This document shows positions 30,380-40,635 of a stretch of DNA of 64,000 nt, piece after piece. A program made the translations under genes and the position numbers. This DNA comes from Halomonas sp. BDJS001. GTDB taxonomy: Bacteria; Pseudomonadota; Gammaproteobacteria; Pseudomonadales; Halomonadaceae. The notes under the pieces were generated by a model that saw only the letters and a program-made list of their open reading frames with translations, had not been told where the DNA came from and ran no database searches. The stretch spans positions 1 to 64,000 of the forward strand of contig NZ_CP110535.1 of NCBI RefSeq assembly GCF_026104355.1, written 5' to 3'. The stretch's first letter is position 1, and each line of letters opens with the position of its first letter.

Positions 30380-31720
30380 ATGCGGCCAGAAATGTTACCT
30401 CGCCCCCCTGCGATCAGCGTGGCCGAGTATCGCCAGCGCCGTGACGCCTTAATGGCCCAACTGCCGGATAACGCCGCGGTGGTGCTTCCCGGAGCCGGGC
30501 TGATAACGCGTTCACGGAATAGTGAATTTGCCTTCCGCCAGAGTAGTGATTTTTACTACCTGACCGGCATCCGCGAACCGGACGCACTACTGGTGCTGCT
30601 TCCAGGGCGCGCTGAGGGTGAAAGCGTGGTGTTCTGCCAGGATCGTGACCCCACTATGGAAGCGTGGACTGGTCGCCGCTTGGGCGCTGAGGGAGTCATG
30701 GCGGAGCACGGCATTGATCAGGCATTTGAAAACGCAGTACGCGATGAGCGGCTGAGCGAATTGTTGGCAGGTCGTGAGCTGCTTTATCTGCCGCTAGACA
30801 ACGTCGAGGCCGTCAGCATGGCAGAAGATGCGTTACGCGAAGCTCAGGCTGGGCTTAGACGCGGTCGGCCGCCGCTAAAAGGTTGGCTGGATGTTACCCC
30901 GTTGATTCACGCCATGCGGCTAATCAAAAGCGACGCAGAAATTGCCCTGCTCAGACATGCGGCGCTGATCTCTGCCCAGGCTCACCGCCGTGCTATGCAG
31001 CTGTCGCGCCCTGGGCTGTGCGAATTTCAGCTTCAGGCCGAGTTAGAGCATGAGTTTGTTTGGCAAGGCGCCAGCGGCCCCGCTTACAGTACGATTGTGG
31101 GCAGCGGTGCCAACGCCTGCGTACTGCACTATATTGAAAATAGCGCGCCGCTGAGTGACAACGGCTTGGTGCTTATCGATGCGGGGGCCGAGTTTGAGTT
31201 GTACGCCGGTGATATCACTCGCACATTCCCGGTCTCAGGGCGGTTTAGTGATGCCCAGCGAGCGCTCTACCAAGTAGTGCTCCATGCCCAGCAGCGCGCT
31301 GTTAGCGCCGTCCAGCCGGGGGCTACCCTGGCTGATATTCACCAGGGCGTGGTGTACGACTTAACCGCCGGGCTGATTGAGCTTGGCCTGCTGGAAGGCG
31401 AGGTTCAGGCGCGCATCGATGACGAGAGTTATCGGCGCTTCTACCTGCACTCGACGTCACACTGGTTGGGGCTTGATGTGCACGATGTCGGTACTTACCG
31501 GCTGGATGAGCAAACACCTCGGCCACTGGTCTCAGGCATGGTGCTCACCGTAGAGCCCGGCCTGTATATCCCTAGCGATGACGATATTCCTGACGCCTAT
31601 CAGGGTATTGGTATTCGTATTGAAGACAATGTGGTCGTCACAAATGAGGGTCATGAAGTACTGACCGCAGGTGTGCCTAAGCAGGTCGACGAAATCGAGG
31701 CACTGATGGCTAAAAAGTAA
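30380..31720 (+). CDS. pepP: Xaa-Pro aminopeptidase
   Basis: PepP removes N-terminal residues preceding proline, using two metal ions. The 446-residue protein has an N-terminal creatinase-like domain with RNSEFAFRQSSDFYYLTG and a C-terminal pita-bread M24 domain: metal ligands in DAGAEF, GDITRTFPV, HSTSHWLGLDVHD, VEPGLY and IRIEDNV. ATG 30380 follows AGGAG at 30369-30373, better than the upstream ATG at 30365. The order ygfB-pepP-ubiH-ubiI is conserved in gammaproteobacteria. Confidence 0.96.
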   Translation: MRPEMLPRPPAISVAEYRQRRDALMAQLPDNAAVVLPGAGLITRSRNSEFAFRQSSDFYYLTGIREPDALLVLLPGRAEGESVVFCQDRDPTMEAWTGRRLGAEGVMAEHGIDQAFENAVRDERLSELLAGRELLYLPLDNVEAVSMAEDALREAQAGLRRGRPPLKGWLDVTPLIHAMRLIKSDAEIALLRHAALISAQAHRRAMQLSRPGLCEFQLQAELEHEFVWQGASGPAYSTIVGSGANACVLHYIENSAPLSDNGLVLIDAGAEFELYAGDITRTFPVSGRFSDAQRALYQVVLHAQQRAVSAVQPGATLADIHQGVVYDLTAGLIELGLLEGEVQARIDDESYRRFYLHSTSHWLGLDVHDVGTYRLDEQTPRPLVSGMVLTVEPGLYIPSDDDIPDAYQGIGIRIEDNVVVTNEGHEVLTAGVPKQVDEIEALMAKK

Positions 31721-31815
31721 CCACACCCTCAATGTCTGCAGTGGCCTTTATGTAAATTACGTTACGAAATTATTATTACCTCTTTATGAGGTGGTGCCGC
31801 GTTCGGGAGAAGCCA

Positions 31816-33045
31816 ATGCAGCAGTCTAATCATGCGGTTAAAGGAGCACTGACCCATGACATTGTGATAGTGGGCGGCGGACTGGTAGGCGCCAGCTTAG
31901 GTTGCGCCCTGGCACCGTTGATTGAGCGCTATGGCTGGCGAGTGGCAATCATTGAATCGGCGCCTGTGACTGTTAAGGCGCAGGAAACTACCTGGCAGCC
32001 CAGTTTTGATGCCCGGGCCAGTGCGATTGCAGAAGGTTCAGCCCAGCGCTTCCAGCAGTTGGGTGTGTGGGAGGCAATGCGCGACGAGGCCACGCCCATC
32101 AAGCGCATTCATATCAGTGAACGTGGCCGCTTAGGCGCGACACGGCTGAGTGCTGAGGAGCTAGGTGTTGCGGCGCTGGGCCATGTTATTCCCAACGCGT
32201 GGATGGGGCGGGTGCTGCACCAACGGCTTGCCCAGCTGCCATTGGAGTGGCACTGCCCGGCAAAAGTCGAACAGCTTACGCCTGTGGCCGGTGGGCACCA
32301 TCTTCAACTCTCAGATGGTAGTCAGATAACCGCAGGGCTAACGGTATTAGCCGATGGAGGGCGCTCAGGACTTAAGGAGCAGCTAGGCATTGGCAGTCGT
32401 CGTGAATCATACGAGCAAACAGCGCTTATCGCTCATATTGGCGTGAGCCAGCCCCATGGTGGGGTGGCTTACGAGCGCTTTACTGCACAAGGGCCAATGG
32501 CGCTACTGCCACTGCCGGGCCAGGCCATGGAGTTGATCTGGACGCACCCGACTGGCAGTGAACAATCGCGCATGGCGCTACCTGAGCGTGAATTTCTACT
32601 GCAACTTCAGCGTGCGTTTGGTGATCGGGTGGGGCGGTTTACCCGGGTGGGCACTCGACACACCTACCCGCTTTCACTGGTTACCGCTGAAGAGCCGGTT
32701 CGGCCAGGGCTGGCAGTATTAGGCAACGCGGCCCACGCCTTGCATCCAGTCGCGGGGCAGGGGTTTAACCTGGCGCTGCGTGGAGTAATGGATCTTGTCG
32801 AAGCGCTGGAACAGGGCGAGCAGGCCAAACGGCCGCTAGGTGATATGACCACGCTGCAAGCCTTTGAGAAGCAGCGCTCCCGAGATCGCGCTAACGTCAT
32901 CCGCTTTAGCGACGGCCTGGTGCGGCTGTTTGGGCTCTCTTTCCCCCTGCTCCCCCATGCTCGGGCCGCGGGGTTAATCGGCCTGAATCTGGTGGGGCCG
33001 CTGCGGCGAGGGCTGGCTCGACGCGCGATGGGTTTGGAACGCTAA
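31816..33045 (+). CDS. ubiH: 2-octaprenyl-6-methoxyphenol hydroxylase
   Basis: UbiH is a FAD monooxygenase of aerobic ubiquinone synthesis. The 409-residue protein has the Rossmann GGGLVGASLG near the start, a DG-type motif in VLADGGRSG, and GNAAHALHPVAGQGFNLAL for FAD ribityl binding. ATG 31816 follows GGGAGAAG. The related ubiI-like gene follows after 34 bp. UbiH versus UbiF assignment rests mainly on gene order. Confidence 0.9.
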   Translation: MQQSNHAVKGALTHDIVIVGGGLVGASLGCALAPLIERYGWRVAIIESAPVTVKAQETTWQPSFDARASAIAEGSAQRFQQLGVWEAMRDEATPIKRIHISERGRLGATRLSAEELGVAALGHVIPNAWMGRVLHQRLAQLPLEWHCPAKVEQLTPVAGGHHLQLSDGSQITAGLTVLADGGRSGLKEQLGIGSRRESYEQTALIAHIGVSQPHGGVAYERFTAQGPMALLPLPGQAMELIWTHPTGSEQSRMALPEREFLLQLQRAFGDRVGRFTRVGTRHTYPLSLVTAEEPVRPGLAVLGNAAHALHPVAGQGFNLALRGVMDLVEALEQGEQAKRPLGDMTTLQAFEKQRSRDRANVIRFSDGLVRLFGLSFPLLPHARAAGLIGLNLVGPLRRGLARRAMGLER

Positions 33046-33079
33046 CGCTTATGGCCACTACAACAGGAACGCTATAGAT

Positions 33080-34326
33080 ATGAGCTCATCATCAGCGACA
33101 CCGTCGGTGGAAAGTTTTGAGGCGGTCATTGTCGGCGGCGGTATGGTTGGCACCGCACTATGCGCTCTACTAGCTCAAGCGGGTATGCGGGTGGCACTTG
33201 TGGAGGCTCAGCCTGCGCCGCTTACCCTCGAAAGTGCTGTGAGAAAGCAGCCCAACCCACGGGTAAGCGCGCTAACGCCCGTCTCCCAGCGTTTGCTAAC
33301 GCATCTAGGCGCCTGGTCTGCCATGCAAAAAACCGGGTCACGCCCTATAGAGGTATGCACGTATGGGATGCCGAAGGGAGTGGGGAGATCGCTTTTTCCG
33401 CGGATGAGGCCGGAGTGGCAGTGCTCGGCCATATTGTTGAGAATACGGTCACGCTGGCCGCACTGAATAACCTCGTGTTTGGCGATCCCAACGTCACCAC
33501 CTATTTTGGCGTTCGCCTGCAGGCACTGCAGGGTAGCAGTGGCAATTGGTTGGTACTTGATGATGGTCGCCAACTCCACTCGCCATTAATAGTGGCTGCT
33601 GATGGCGCCCGCTCGGAGCTGCGGGAAATGGCGGGTATTGAGGTGGCCTGTGACGATATGCGGCAGGAGGCTGTGGTAACGACAGTGCAGTGTGCGAAAC
33701 CCCATGGCGGCATAGCGCGGCAAGCATTTATCGATGGCCGCCCTTTGGCATTTCTGCCTTTAACCGTGGAGGGTAGTGATCATTACTGCTCCATCGTATG
33801 GTCGACCACCCCTGAGCATGCCGCGGAGCTTAGTGAATTGCCCCGTGAAGCCCTTGGGGAGGCACTGGGTAAAGCCTTTGGCCACCGCCTAGGTGAGGTC
33901 ACGGTCTGCGATAAGGCCCATCGTTTCCCTTTGGTACAGCGCCATGCCCGCCACTATGTGCAGCCGCATTTCGCATTGGTCGGGGATGCTGCCCACAGTA
34001 TCCATCCGCTGGCGGGCCAGGGGGCTAATTTAGGGCTAATGGATGCGGCGGTGCTGGCGGAAGAAGTGGTGCATGCTTGGCAGCGCGGCGCGCCTTGGGG
34101 TGAGTTAAGCACCTTGCGGCGCTATGAGCGTCGTCGGCGCTTTGATAACAGCGCCATGTTGGGGTTAATGAAGGGGTTTAAAGTGCTGTTTGGCAGCCAT
34201 GACCTAGCTCTTACCCTGGCGCGCAATCTGGGTATGAGCGGAATGAACCAGTTGGTGCCATTGAAGCGGGTACTGATGCGGCAGGCGACCGGAGAGCGCG
34301 GCCGCCTGCCACTCAGTTGTTGCTAA
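33080..34326 (+). pseudogene. ubiI: UbiI-like FAD monooxygenase, split by a frameshift at an A-run
   Basis: Two frames make one full-length UbiH/UbiI-family hydroxylase. The first starts at ATG 33080, contains the FAD-binding VGGGMVGTALCALL, and runs to WSAMQK; the second resumes at NRVTPYRGMHVWDAEGSGE and carries GDAAHSIHPLAGQGANLGL to the stop. The switch falls on a run of six A at 33327-33332, where seven would keep the frame. This may be a one-base deletion, a homopolymer sequencing error, or slippage. UbiI hydroxylates ring carbon 5 in ubiquinone synthesis. Position behind pepP-ubiH matches the family. Confidence 0.85.
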
Positions 34327-34338
34327 AACAGGTTGTCA

Positions 34339-35655
34339 TTAGCGTCGCTGTCGATCAACGACGTTGAGCGCTTTAAGCAGATTAAGCGCCTCGCTGAGCT
34401 GGTAATCATTGAGTAGCCGCTCAGCCATTTCCTGACGATCCCGGGGCGCCTGCTGAGAGCTTAGGTGACCCTCGAGGTCGGCTTCGCGTATTTCACGCCG
34501 ACTCTCGGCCACTTCCAAACGGCCGCGCACTACATCCACGTCGGGCTCAATGCCTTGGGCCTGAATAGATCGCCCGTTGGGGGTATAGTAGAGCGCGGTG
34601 GTGAGTTTGAGCCCTTCGCCATTGCCTATTGGCATAATCTGCTGCACGGATCCCTTACCAAAACTATCGGTGCCCATAATCACGCCGCGACGCTGATCCT
34701 GGAGCGCGCCAGCGACAATTTCCGCCGCTGAAGCACTACCGCCGTTGATCAGCACTACCAGTGGAACATCGGCCGCGGGCGTGTTGGGTGAGGCTGAGAA
34801 CGACATCTCAGTATCCGAGAGGCGCCCCTCGGTATACACAATCAAACCTTCATCCAGGAACAGGTCGGCGATGCCTACCGCGGCCTGCAAAACACCGCCT
34901 GGGTTATTACGTAAATCGAGTACCAACCCTTCTAGAGGTTGCTCTCGGCTCATGCGCTCAAGCGCCTCCCGGGCCTGCTCTGGTGTGCGCGATTGGAATT
35001 GGCTGACGCGCAGGTAGCCGTAACCGGGCTCAAGCAGCTCGTGTTTAACGCTTTCGCTGCGAATAATTTCTCGGGTCAGGGTGAATTCCCGCGGCGAATC
35101 TTCGCCTGAGCGCAGTATGCTAATACGCAGATCGGTACCCGGCTCGCCGCGCATTAGGGTCACCGCTTCTTGTAGGGACATGCTGTCGGTGGGGGTGCCG
35201 TCAATGGCGACGATAATATCGCGAGAAAGCAACCCCGCGCGGGAGGCGGGAGTGTCATCGATAGGTGTAATCACCATGAGCTGACCATTCTCGGTGCCTA
35301 CCTCGATACCGATGCCGCCAAATTCGCCCTGAGTCGACTCACGCAGGCTTTGGTACTCCTCCTCATCCAAATAGGCGGAGTGAGGGTCGAGCTCACTGAG
35401 CATGCCGCGCATAGCGTTACGTAGCAGCGTGCTGTCATCGACTTCCTCAACATAGGCACGCTTAATACGCTCAAACACTTCGGCGAAGGTTTGAATATCT
35501 TCCAGGGGTAGCTGGTCGTAGGGTGGCTCACCCGCCGCACCACTACCGGCTGGTTGGGCGAGCAGCGGTAGCGGGGCCGACAGTAAAGCAATCGGCAGCA
35601 GGGTAGCCAAGAAGCGCTTGGCGGGGGCTGATACCCCGGTAACAGATAGCGTCAT
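34339..35655 (-). CDS. S41-family C-terminal processing peptidase
   Basis: The 438-residue periplasmic protease starts with a signal peptide (about residues 1-33, ending LLAQ), then an N-terminal helical region, a PDZ domain (around 95-180) and the S41 domain with Ser in GGSASAAEIVAGAL and Lys in DSFGKGSVQ as the dyad. CtpA/Prc enzymes cleave lipoproteins and peptidoglycan hydrolases from hydrophobic C-termini. It is probably co-transcribed with the upstream EnvC-like gene, a common pairing suggesting a cell-wall role. Confidence 0.92.
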   Translation of the reverse strand: MTLSVTGVSAPAKRFLATLLPIALLSAPLPLLAQPAGSGAAGEPPYDQLPLEDIQTFAEVFERIKRAYVEEVDDSTLLRNAMRGMLSELDPHSAYLDEEEYQSLRESTQGEFGGIGIEVGTENGQLMVITPIDDTPASRAGLLSRDIIVAIDGTPTDSMSLQEAVTLMRGEPGTDLRISILRSGEDSPREFTLTREIIRSESVKHELLEPGYGYLRVSQFQSRTPEQAREALERMSREQPLEGLVLDLRNNPGGVLQAAVGIADLFLDEGLIVYTEGRLSDTEMSFSASPNTPAADVPLVVLINGGSASAAEIVAGALQDQRRGVIMGTDSFGKGSVQQIMPIGNGEGLKLTTALYYTPNGRSIQAQGIEPDVDVVRGRLEVAESRREIREADLEGHLSSQQAPRDRQEMAERLLNDYQLSEALNLLKALNVVDRQRR

Positions 35656-35789
35656 GCAGACTCCGCAGGGCGATAGGTGGCGTCAGTGCGCGTCACCCGT
35701 TAGTTGGAACATAAGTTTGTAATAACAATAAACGTTGAGACATTAATCATGCATCGTAGTGCACATGCATAGTAGTGCAGCTTATCCCG

Positions 35790-36926
35790 TCAACGGCGCG
35801 CAATCCAACGCTGAGGATTAATTGGTTCGCCGCCGCGGCGAACTTCGAAGTAGAGCGCCGCACGGTTTTGGCCGCCGCTATCGCCGACACGTCCAATTTC
35901 ATCGCCGCGACTGACCTGCTGTCCTGGCCTGACGCTGAACTGCTGCAGGTGGGCATGCAGCGTCATGATCTGGTCGCCGTGGTCAATAATCAGCAAGTTG
36001 CCAAATCCTCGCATCCAGTCGGCAAATACCACGCGGCCAGTGTGTACAGCGGTGACCGGCGTGCCTGCGCTGGCCTGAATCACTATACCGTTGTAATGCA
36101 CACCGTCGCGATGATGGAAATTACTACTGATGGATCCCTGTACCGGCCAAGGTAAGTCGCCTTGAGTACTGACAATATGCGTAGTGGGCGTGGGTTCGGC
36201 AAGTCTTGCCATCTCCGCCTGGATATTGCGCAGCATGCGTTCGGCCTCTTCGCGGCTCTGGTTGAGGTCAGCCAACCGCTCCTCTTCACTGCCGTAGCGG
36301 TCATCCAGGTTGGCAACAACGCCGCGTCGTTCGGAAGTGCGCTGAGCTAGCAGCGCGCTCTGCTCTTCTAGCTCATCGGCCAACGTATTCAGACGGGTCT
36401 GGCGCTCGCTGAGCTCCTTCTGGGTATCGGCGAGCGCTGTATCGAGGCGGGCGATTGTATTTAAGCGGCGATTACGTGCTTCGGTCAGCCGATTCATATA
36501 CGCCTGCATGCGATCCAGCTCGGCAGGGTCACCCTGGTTAAGGAGCAGTTTGAGCTGCGGCGTTGGGCCAAGGCGGTAAAGCGCTGATAGCTGCTGGCCC
36601 AGCGCTGCGTATTGATCGGCGCGCTCGCTCTCCAACCGGTCACGATGCTGGCGCAGCTGGGTAATTTCATCATTCAACTGGCGGCGCTCAGCTTGTAGAG
36701 CGTCTAGGCGCTTATGGGTTTCGGCCAGTTGGGTTTCAACTTCCTTAAGCTCGCGTTCAGCGCTGTCCCGGGCCTCGCCAGTCGCACGGAGGCGCTGGGC
36801 AGCGGACTCGATCTCTTGGCCAATCGCATCCAACTGCTGGCGCGCCGCCCCTTCATCTTGCTGAGAGAAACCTGCTGGCGCATAACTTAACGCCAGGAGG
36901 AGCGCTATTGCTATATATGGCCGCAT
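35790..36926 (-). CDS. envC: Murein hydrolase activator EnvC-like (degenerate M23)
   Basis: EnvC activates amidases AmiA/AmiB at the septum. The 378-residue protein has a signal peptide (to about 22), a long coiled coil (about 25-240), and a C-terminal LytM domain. The zinc-site H-x3-D is lost (HYNGIVIQA where active M23 enzymes have an aspartate), as in E. coli EnvC, arguing for activator rather than hydrolase function. The chosen start is ATG 36926; a GTG at 36932 overlaps the gpmI stop. It sits between gpmI and the S41 protease on one strand. Confidence 0.88.
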   Translation of the reverse strand: MRPYIAIALLLALSYAPAGFSQQDEGAARQQLDAIGQEIESAAQRLRATGEARDSAERELKEVETQLAETHKRLDALQAERRQLNDEITQLRQHRDRLESERADQYAALGQQLSALYRLGPTPQLKLLLNQGDPAELDRMQAYMNRLTEARNRRLNTIARLDTALADTQKELSERQTRLNTLADELEEQSALLAQRTSERRGVVANLDDRYGSEEERLADLNQSREEAERMLRNIQAEMARLAEPTPTTHIVSTQGDLPWPVQGSISSNFHHRDGVHYNGIVIQASAGTPVTAVHTGRVVFADWMRGFGNLLIIDHGDQIMTLHAHLQQFSVRPGQQVSRGDEIGRVGDSGGQNRAALYFEVRRGGEPINPQRWIARR

Positions 36927-36931
36927 GGGCA

Positions 36932-38497
36932 CTACTTGAAATGAATCAATGGTTTACCCGTCATCGCCTCGGGTTGCTGCTGATTCATCATGGCCAGCAG
37001 CGTGGGGGCCAGGTCGCATAGCTTGCCCTCCTCAAGCGAGGCCGTGCGTTCGCCAACGTAAATAAGCGGTACCACAAAGGTGGTGTGGGCGGTTTGCGGT
37101 GCGCCGGTTTCGGGATGAACCATCTGTTCGGCATTACCGTGGTCGGCGGTAATCAAGCAGGCGCCGCCTGCACGTTCGATGGCTTCCACGACACGACCCA
37201 CGCAGGTATCGACGGTCTCAATGGCTTTTACCGCGGCGTCGAAATCACCGGTGTGGCCGACCATGTCACCGTTGGCGTAGTTGCAAACGATCAGATCGTA
37301 GCTGCCGCCATCGATAGCGTCGACAAGCTTATCGGTAATCTCAAAGGCGCTCATTTCAGGCTTTTCGTCGTAGGTGCGCACATCACGGGGTGAAGGCACC
37401 AGGATGCGCTCTTCACCCTCGTACTCGGCTTCATTGCCGCCCGAAAAGAAGAACGTTACGTGGGGATACTTCTCAGTTTCGGCAATGCGTAGCTGCTTCA
37501 AGCCGCGCTTGGCGACGACTTCCCCAAGAGTGTCATTAAGATCCGATGGGGGGAAGGCGGCAGGTGTAGGAATGTCGGCCGCGTACTGGGTCATCATTAC
37601 CAGCCCTTTACCGGCAAGCTTGGGACATACCCGGCGCTCGAAGCCGTTGAAATCCGGCTCGGCAAAGGCGCGGGTCAGCTCCCGGGCGCGGTCGGAGCGG
37701 AAGTTGAGGAAAATCGCAGCGTCGCCATCCTGCAGGGTAATAGGGGCTTCGCCAAGCGGGATGCTGCTCGCCGCCACAAACTCATCGGTTTCACCACGCT
37801 GATAGGCGTCACGCAGTGCGGTTTCAGCGCTAGAGGCGTAGTACTCCGCTTGACCCTCGGTAAGCAGACGGTAGGCTTGTTCAACGCGCTCCCAGCGATT
37901 GTCGCGATCCATGGCGTAAAAGCGGCCAATAATCGAGGCCACAAAGCCGTTATCAGCGCCCACCAGTTCGGCCAGGCGAGCATTGGCGCGCTCTATGGAG
38001 GCCAATGCACTTTGCGGTGGCATATCGCGACCATCAAGAAAGGCGTGAATAAAAATACGCTGGGCGCCACGGCGTGCGGCCAATTCGGCCAGAGCAATAA
38101 AGTGGTCTTCATGGCTGTGAACGCCACCGGGGGAGAGCAGGCCAATTAAGTGCACCGGCCGACCGTTGGCGACAGCTTCATCAATCGGCAGGGTGAGGTT
38201 GTCATTAACATCCAGGTCGCCGTCTTCAATCGCCTTGCTGATACGGGTGAAGTCCTGATAAACGATACGCCCGGCACCAATATTCATATGGCCGACTTCA
38301 GAGTTGCCCATCTGGCCGTCGGGTAGGCCAACGTTAAGCCCATCGGTGTGAACGAAGGCGTGAGGGCAGCTCTCCCATAGTTTATCCATTGTCGGGGTGT
38401 GGGCTGCGGCCACCGCATTATGGGCGCTCTCGGGGTTGTGGCCGTAGCCGTCGAGAATAATCAGCGCCACGGGGCGCGGAGTGCGAGAAGTATCCAT
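36932..38497 (-). CDS. gpmI: 2,3-bisphosphoglycerate-independent phosphoglycerate mutase
   Basis: GpmI interconverts 3- and 2-phosphoglycerate in glycolysis with manganese. The 521-residue protein belongs to the alkaline phosphatase superfamily: LDGYGHN (metal ligand D16), [10 protein letters not shown] with the nucleophile S66, [13 protein letters not shown], and [11 protein letters not shown]. Length is slightly above the usual 510. ATG 38497 has GAGG nine bases upstream. Its stop touches the EnvC gene. Confidence 0.97.
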   Translation of the reverse strand: MDTSRTPRPVALIILDGYGHNPESAHNAVAAAHTPTMDKLWESCPHAFVHTDGLNVGLPDGQMGNSEVGHMNIGAGRIVYQDFTRISKAIEDGDLDVNDNLTLPIDEAVANGRPVHLIGLLSPGGVHSHEDHFIALAELAARRGAQRIFIHAFLDGRDMPPQSALASIERANARLAELVGADNGFVASIIGRFYAMDRDNRWERVEQAYRLLTEGQAEYYASSAETALRDAYQRGETDEFVAASSIPLGEAPITLQDGDAAIFLNFRSDRARELTRAFAEPDFNGFERRVCPKLAGKGLVMMTQYAADIPTPAAFPPSDLNDTLGEVVAKRGLKQLRIAETEKYPHVTFFFSGGNEAEYEGEERILVPSPRDVRTYDEKPEMSAFEITDKLVDAIDGGSYDLIVCNYANGDMVGHTGDFDAAVKAIETVDTCVGRVVEAIERAGGACLITADHGNAEQMVHPETGAPQTAHTTFVVPLIYVGERTASLEEGKLCDLAPTLLAMMNQQQPEAMTGKPLIHFK

Positions 38498-38865
38498 AAA
38501 AAAACCTCGTTAAGATTGGCAACCCGAACAACTCGAAAATTCGGGGTCGCGACAGGCGCACGCTTGGGGCATCATAACGCAGGCAACTGCCAGGCGTCAT
38601 GATGTAGGAGCCTGCCCGGCTTAACACGGATCTACTGCGAATCCCGGTATTTTGGCCAACTTTAGTCGATCAATTTCGTTAAATAGCGCGCTATTCGCCT
38701 CAATCGATCGATAAATTTGGCTCAAAATCCGTGCTTCTCGCAACGATCGGTCAAGCCGGACAGGCTCCCAGGCCTGCGCGGGAAGCTATCTGACGTGTAT
38801 ACTTGTCGCGTTTTGGCAGCGGTTAGGCCGCTTTTTTCTGCATAGACCAAGAGATTGTGTTCGCG
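38498..38865. other. Divergent intergenic region gpmI / rhodanese
   Basis: This 368-bp region separates gpmI (minus) from the rhodanese gene (plus). A TATACT at 38798-38803 could be a -10 for the plus genes, but no good -35 is seen. No open frame or clear RNA structure is visible. Confidence 0.5.
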
Positions 38866-39288
38866 ATGATCGATCAGGTGTTCGAATTCATACAGAACCA
38901 TCCCCTGCTAGTTGGGGCATTTTTGCTGGTGCTGATAGCGTGGATTATTTATGAAACGCGCAGCGCCTCCACAAATGCACTGACCGCCTCGCAGGCCACT
39001 CAGCTTATCAACCGCGAAGACGCGGTGGTGCTGGATATCCGTGAAAACAAAGACTTCAAAGCCGGGCATATCGCGGGGGCGCGCAACATTCCGCAGAGCA
39101 ACCTCGATAGCCGCATGAACGAACTGGATAAAGTGAAAGCCCAGCCGATCATCGTGGTATGCAAGCACGGCCAGAGTTCTGGCGCCGCACAGGCCAAGCT
39201 CACCAAAGCAGGCTTTGAACGCGTTTACAAGTTGAGAGGCGGTATGGCGCAGTGGCAAGGCGACGGCCTTCCGGTGGTTAAAAAGTAA
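38866..39288 (+). CDS. Membrane-anchored rhodanese-domain protein (YibN-like)
   Basis: The 140-residue protein has one N-terminal membrane helix (about 14-30, LLVGAFLLVLIAWIIY) followed by a single rhodanese domain with the catalytic cysteine in VVCKHGQSSG. It is probably a sulfurtransferase facing the cytoplasm; the substrate is unknown. ATG 38866 gives the family start MIDQVFEF; a GTG at 38857 is possible. It lies upstream of secB, as yibN does in E. coli. Confidence 0.87.
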   Translation: MIDQVFEFIQNHPLLVGAFLLVLIAWIIYETRSASTNALTASQATQLINREDAVVLDIRENKDFKAGHIAGARNIPQSNLDSRMNELDKVKAQPIIVVCKHGQSSGAAQAKLTKAGFERVYKLRGGMAQWQGDGLPVVKK

Positions 39289-39329
39289 TCAACGCTAGCT
39301 TTATTTAATCAACAATCAGGAGTTTTCTC

Positions 39330-39830
39330 ATGGCGGAAGATAACAACACCCCGCAGGCAGGCGCCGCGGCGGACGAAAAACCGCAGCTCAAATTTTCGCT
39401 GCAGCGTATTTATGTAAAAGATATTTCCTTTGAAGCGCCCAATTCGCCCTCGGTGTTCAAGCAGGCGTTCAAACCCAAGGTGAACCTGGATCTTAATACC
39501 ACCAGCACAAAAATTGCTGATGACCAGTATGAAGTGGTGGTCAAGGTGACTGCTCAGGTGAATGACAGTGAAACCGGTACGACCTCTTTCCTGGCGGAAG
39601 TCGAGCAGGCGGGTCTGTTTCGTATCGCGGGTATTGAAGGGGCGCAGCTGGATCAAACTCTGGGCGCCTTCTGCCCCAATCTGCTGTTCCCCTACGCCCG
39701 TGAGTGCGTGGATAACCTGGTCAACCGTGGCGGTTTCCCGCCGCTGATGCTGGCGCCGGTTAACTTCGAAGCCATGTACGCCCAGCGTAAGCAGCGCGAA
39801 GCCAAGCAAGCCGAAGAAAGCACCCATTAA
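39330..39830 (+). CDS. secB: Protein-export chaperone SecB
   Basis: SecB holds presecretory proteins unfolded and delivers them to SecA. The 166-residue acidic protein has QRIYVKDISFEAPNSP near the start and CPNLLFPYARECVDNLVNRGGFPPL near the centre, both hallmarks. ATG 39330 follows AGGAG. It is preceded by the rhodanese gene and followed within a few bases by rsmE. Confidence 0.97.
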   Translation: MAEDNNTPQAGAAADEKPQLKFSLQRIYVKDISFEAPNSPSVFKQAFKPKVNLDLNTTSTKIADDQYEVVVKVTAQVNDSETGTTSFLAEVEQAGLFRIAGIEGAQLDQTLGAFCPNLLFPYARECVDNLVNRGGFPPLMLAPVNFEAMYAQRKQREAKQAEESTH

Positions 39831-39833
39831 GCG

Positions 39834-40610
39834 ATGTCGGAAGCCATGCCAGAAACGCAAGCCGCTGATTGGTACGCCCTGCATGGCAAGATGCCACGCG
39901 TCTTCGTGCCTGCTGCATTCGTAGCAGGCAGCGACGTTGCATTGCCTGACGGCCCTGCGCGCCACATCACCCGTGTACTGCGTATGGGTGAAGGCGCGCC
40001 GCTGGTGCTATTTGACGGCCAAGGTCTTGAGGCGGGGGTGCGTTTGGCAGACGTTAGCCGCAAACAGACGCTCGCACGGGTCGAAGCGGTATGGTCGGGC
40101 AGTGGTGAATCGCCGCTGTCTGTCCATTTGGGTCAGGCCATCTCAAAAGGCGACCGAATGGATTACGCCATTCAGAAGGCCGTCGAGCTGGGCGTTGCGG
40201 CGATTACTCCGCTGTATACTGAGCGTGGCGATGTGCGTTTGAAAGGCGACCGGGAAGAGAAGAAACTTGCTCACTGGCAGGCAGTGGCGGCCAGCGCCTG
40301 CGAGCAAAGTGGTCGTGCGGTGGTGCCCCAAGTGCATACACCGATGCCGTTATCAGCATGGCTTGAAGCGCGCCAGGAACCGCTGCGCTTGATGCTGCAT
40401 CTAGCGACCGGCAATGCGTTTGATCGCCAAGATCGCCCCGCTTCGGTAGCGCTGCTGATCGGCCCGGAAGGCGGTTTAAGCGAAGCCGATATCACCGCCG
40501 CTCAAACCGCTGCCTTTACGCCGCTGACTCTCGGCCCACGGGTTTTGCGTACAGAGACGGCACCAGTGGTGGCGCTTTCCTTGCTACAGCACTACTTTGG
40601 CGATTTGTAA
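39834..40610 (+). CDS. rsmE: 16S rRNA (uracil-1498-N3)-methyltransferase
   Basis: RsmE methylates U1498 of 16S rRNA. The 258-residue SPOUT enzyme has an N-terminal PUA-like domain (RHITRVLRMGEG) and the C-terminal knot with IGPEGGLSEAD and LGPRVLRTETAP for SAM binding. Start ATG 39834 lies 3 bp after secB; ATG 39846 is an alternative. It is convergent with the next gene. Confidence 0.95.
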   Translation: MSEAMPETQAADWYALHGKMPRVFVPAAFVAGSDVALPDGPARHITRVLRMGEGAPLVLFDGQGLEAGVRLADVSRKQTLARVEAVWSGSGESPLSVHLGQAISKGDRMDYAIQKAVELGVAAITPLYTERGDVRLKGDREEKKLAHWQAVAASACEQSGRAVVPQVHTPMPLSAWLEARQEPLRLMLHLATGNAFDRQDRPASVALLIGPEGGLSEADITAAQTAAFTPLTLGPRVLRTETAPVVALSLLQHYFGDL

Positions 40611-40635
40611 GTACTTACTACCAATTGAAGCTTTA

